A stretch of 64,000 nt of DNA from Anabaena azotica FACHB-119 (GTDB lineage Bacteria > Cyanobacteriota > Cyanobacteriia > Cyanobacteriales > Nostocaceae): positions 62,001-126,000 of the forward strand of contig NZ_JACJSG010000019.1 in NCBI RefSeq assembly GCF_014697625.1. Reading direction: 5' to 3'. Position 1 is the first letter of the stretch; each line of letters starts with the position of its first letter. Below are positions 62,537 to 64,000 of the stretch, in pieces. A model generated the notes under the pieces. It was not told the origin of the DNA. It searched no databases and saw only the letters and a program-made list of their open reading frames with translations. A program made the translations under genes and the position numbers.

Positions 62537-63718
62537 ATGCAACCTCGGCAAAGCATTATTGCAATCTTTTCTACATTTGTACAATTCGATGCCGATCGCT
62601 TCAGTGGTTGGGCGACTGAATCACGCTTGCGTCGCAGCATTCAAACTTGTCTCCAGCATACACCAAAAGAAACTTCGGAATATTTTTGGGCATTATATTG
62701 GTATAAATTTTGGCAGCTTCCAGAAACTCAATCCTTAGCCAAGCAACATCTCACAGCTTATTTACAAGAACCTTGTTATTGGATATCCCAAAAAACAGCC
62801 GCTAGTTTTGTGAGTACGCAATATAGATTACCTGATTGTTTTCAAGTGGCGATCGCCCAAATTGATCGAGTCCTGAAAAGCTTCAATCCCAGCCAAACGA
62901 GTACCCTGAAAAACTACGCTAGCATAATTTTTGGTAGTGTAATTCGGGAAACTTTACGCCAACGTCAAGAAATTGATATCTGTACAGATTGGGGTTTATT
63001 ACGCAAAATCAGCCAAAAGCGTTTGCATGAGTCTTTACAAAATGCTGTATCCTTAACAGAAATTCCTGATTACATCCTGGCGTGGAACTGTTTTAAAACC
63101 CTATATATCCCCACAAAAGCGGCTAATTCTCGCCAACTGTCTCGACCAGATGATACCATTTGGGAAGCGATCGCCAAAGCCTACAATTCCCAAAGCAACC
63201 AACCAGCCACCGCCCAAACTATCGAAAAGTGGCTATTAAATGCAGCTAAAGCGGTGCGTAATTATCTTTATCCTACATCTGATTCTCTCAACTTAGCCAA
63301 AGGTGAGGATGATACTTATGAGTTGCTAGATCATCTCCCCGCAACACAACAGCCATCCCTAATTCAAGAAATTATCGCCCAAGAAGAAGAACAAGCCAGA
63401 AATTCCCAACAAGCCCAAATTCATCAAGTGTTAGTAGAGGCGATCGCACAACTCGCAGCCCAATTACAACAAATTCTACACCTCTACTACCAGAAAAAAC
63501 TGAATCAAGATAGCATTGCCCAAAAATTAGACATCAAGCAGTACACTGTTTCCCGACGCTTAACCAAAGCCAAGGAAACCTTACTCAAATCTGTAGCTAG
63601 TTGGAGTCGAGACACACTGCATATTTCTTTAACTTCCGACATACTCAAAGCTATGAGTTCATTGATAGAAGACTGGCTACAGAATTACTACGATGACTCT
63701 AATACCAATTCTCCATGA
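62537..63718 (+). CDS. Sigma-70-like regulatory protein (cyanobacterial, sigma region 4 only)
   Basis: 393 aa. N-terminal ~280 residues are a cyanobacterial helical domain with no canonical sigma region 2 motif. The C-terminal part has a sigma region 4-like helix-turn-helix: LQQILHLYYQKKLNQDSIAQ followed by KLDIKQYTVSRRLTKAKETL (about 311-350). Such proteins are annotated as sigma-70-family or anti-sigma-linked in cyanobacteria and usually precede a DUF1822 gene, as here. Whether it directs RNA polymerase is not known. Confidence 0.7.
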   Translation: MQPRQSIIAIFSTFVQFDADRFSGWATESRLRRSIQTCLQHTPKETSEYFWALYWYKFWQLPETQSLAKQHLTAYLQEPCYWISQKTAASFVSTQYRLPDCFQVAIAQIDRVLKSFNPSQTSTLKNYASIIFGSVIRETLRQRQEIDICTDWGLLRKISQKRLHESLQNAVSLTEIPDYILAWNCFKTLYIPTKAANSRQLSRPDDTIWEAIAKAYNSQSNQPATAQTIEKWLLNAAKAVRNYLYPTSDSLNLAKGEDDTYELLDHLPATQQPSLIQEIIAQEEEQARNSQQAQIHQVLVEAIAQLAAQLQQILHLYYQKKLNQDSIAQKLDIKQYTVSRRLTKAKETLLKSVASWSRDTLHISLTSDILKAMSSLIEDWLQNYYDDSNTNSP

Positions 63719-63933
63719 AATTGCGCCGAATAAACAATGTAGAGACGTTGTATGCCAATCTCTACAGCGCAGAATAAAGTGCATCTTCATCAAGAAACGG
63801 TATAACGCATAAAAATGCTAAAACAGTCGGAAATTCACTATTAATTAAGAATTCGAGATTTTCGCGTCTGTTCAGGAAACAGCAACTTTCCCCGCTAGTT
63901 CCACCAGCCAAAGAGATCCCCGGAGTAAACCCT

Positions 63934-64000
63934 ATGAATGCTAACCCCACTGTATTCACTTTTGCTGACTCGACAGACCTGATTTTAGAAATTCCCACCT
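63934..64000 (+). CDS. DUF1822 family protein, start only (runs off the window)
   Basis: 22 codons from ATG 63934, preceded by GGAG nine bases upstream: MNANPTVFTFADS followed by TDLILEIPT. The TFTF-x-DLILEI opening is typical of DUF1822 proteins, which follow the sigma-like gene in many Nostocales. The frame continues past the right edge. Confidence 0.6.
   Translation, partial: MNANPTVFTFADSTDLILEIPT

Noticed and set aside
1..64000. tRNA, rRNA or tmRNA genes
   Set aside because: No T-loop (GGTTCGAATCC-like) with a fitting cloverleaf was seen in the intergenic regions.

Overview
The window looks like chromosome of a filamentous, heterocyst-forming cyanobacterium of the Nostoc/Anabaena/Trichormus group. 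Signs are the many HIP1 octamers (GCGATCGC), abundant 7-bp short tandemly repeated repeats (STRRs), a nifP/nifV/nifZ/nifT accessory nitrogen-fixation cluster, a dps-carB-sigD gene order that I recall from Anabaena PCC 7120, and typical cyanobacterial families (CrtD-like desaturase, Ycf23/DUF561, DUF760, DUF1822, DUF2949, DUF4168, class I aldolase, two-propeller WD40 kinase). I do not assign a strain.

Layout. (1) 1-13100: a type III-B CRISPR-Cas locus. A minus-strand operon cmr2(cas10)-cmr3-cmr4-cmr5-cmr6 is followed by a CARF-HEPN ribonuclease and a P-loop kinase/WYL protein. A CRISPR array with 35 full 37-bp repeats runs the other way, sharing a ~550-bp leader/intergenic region. The complex looks unusual: Cas10 has no HD domain but keeps GGDD, Cmr4 lacks the usual catalytic Asp, and Cmr6 carries what looks like a fused Cmr1. 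cas1, cas2 and cas6 are not in the window. (2) 13200-24000: minus-strand housekeeping genes (mutT, DUF760, sigD, carB, dps, fructosamine-kinase family, M16 peptidase). (3) 24000-34900: crtD-like gene, family-4 UDG, TPR protein, methyltransferase, NADAR protein, DUF561, DegT aminotransferase and a FetB-like permease, with repeat-rich spacers and an IS200/IS605-like remnant. (4) 35000-49500: TPR protein, class I aldolase, FHA protein, copper P-type ATPase, small membrane proteins, holA, ahcY. (5) 49800-57200: MscS channel, isochorismatase-like hydrolase, Ser/Thr kinase with 14 WD40 blades, and toxin-antitoxin genes. (6) 57400-61740: a minus-strand nif accessory cluster. (7) 62500-64000: a sigma-70-like regulator followed by the start of a DUF1822 gene.

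Non-coding DNA is densely colonised by small non-autonomous elements. At least four terminal-inverted-repeat families and several palindromes can be defined by comparing copies within the window. One copy sits inside another element, with the matching empty site elsewhere in the window. STRRs also invade coding sequences in frame (carB, M16 peptidase, copper ATPase) and abut the start codons of several genes.

The most interesting system is the CRISPR locus. Read together, its parts suggest a type III complex biased towards cyclic-oligoadenylate signalling rather than target cleavage, with a CARF-HEPN RNase as effector and a kinase-WYL protein as a candidate regulator or RNA-repair factor.
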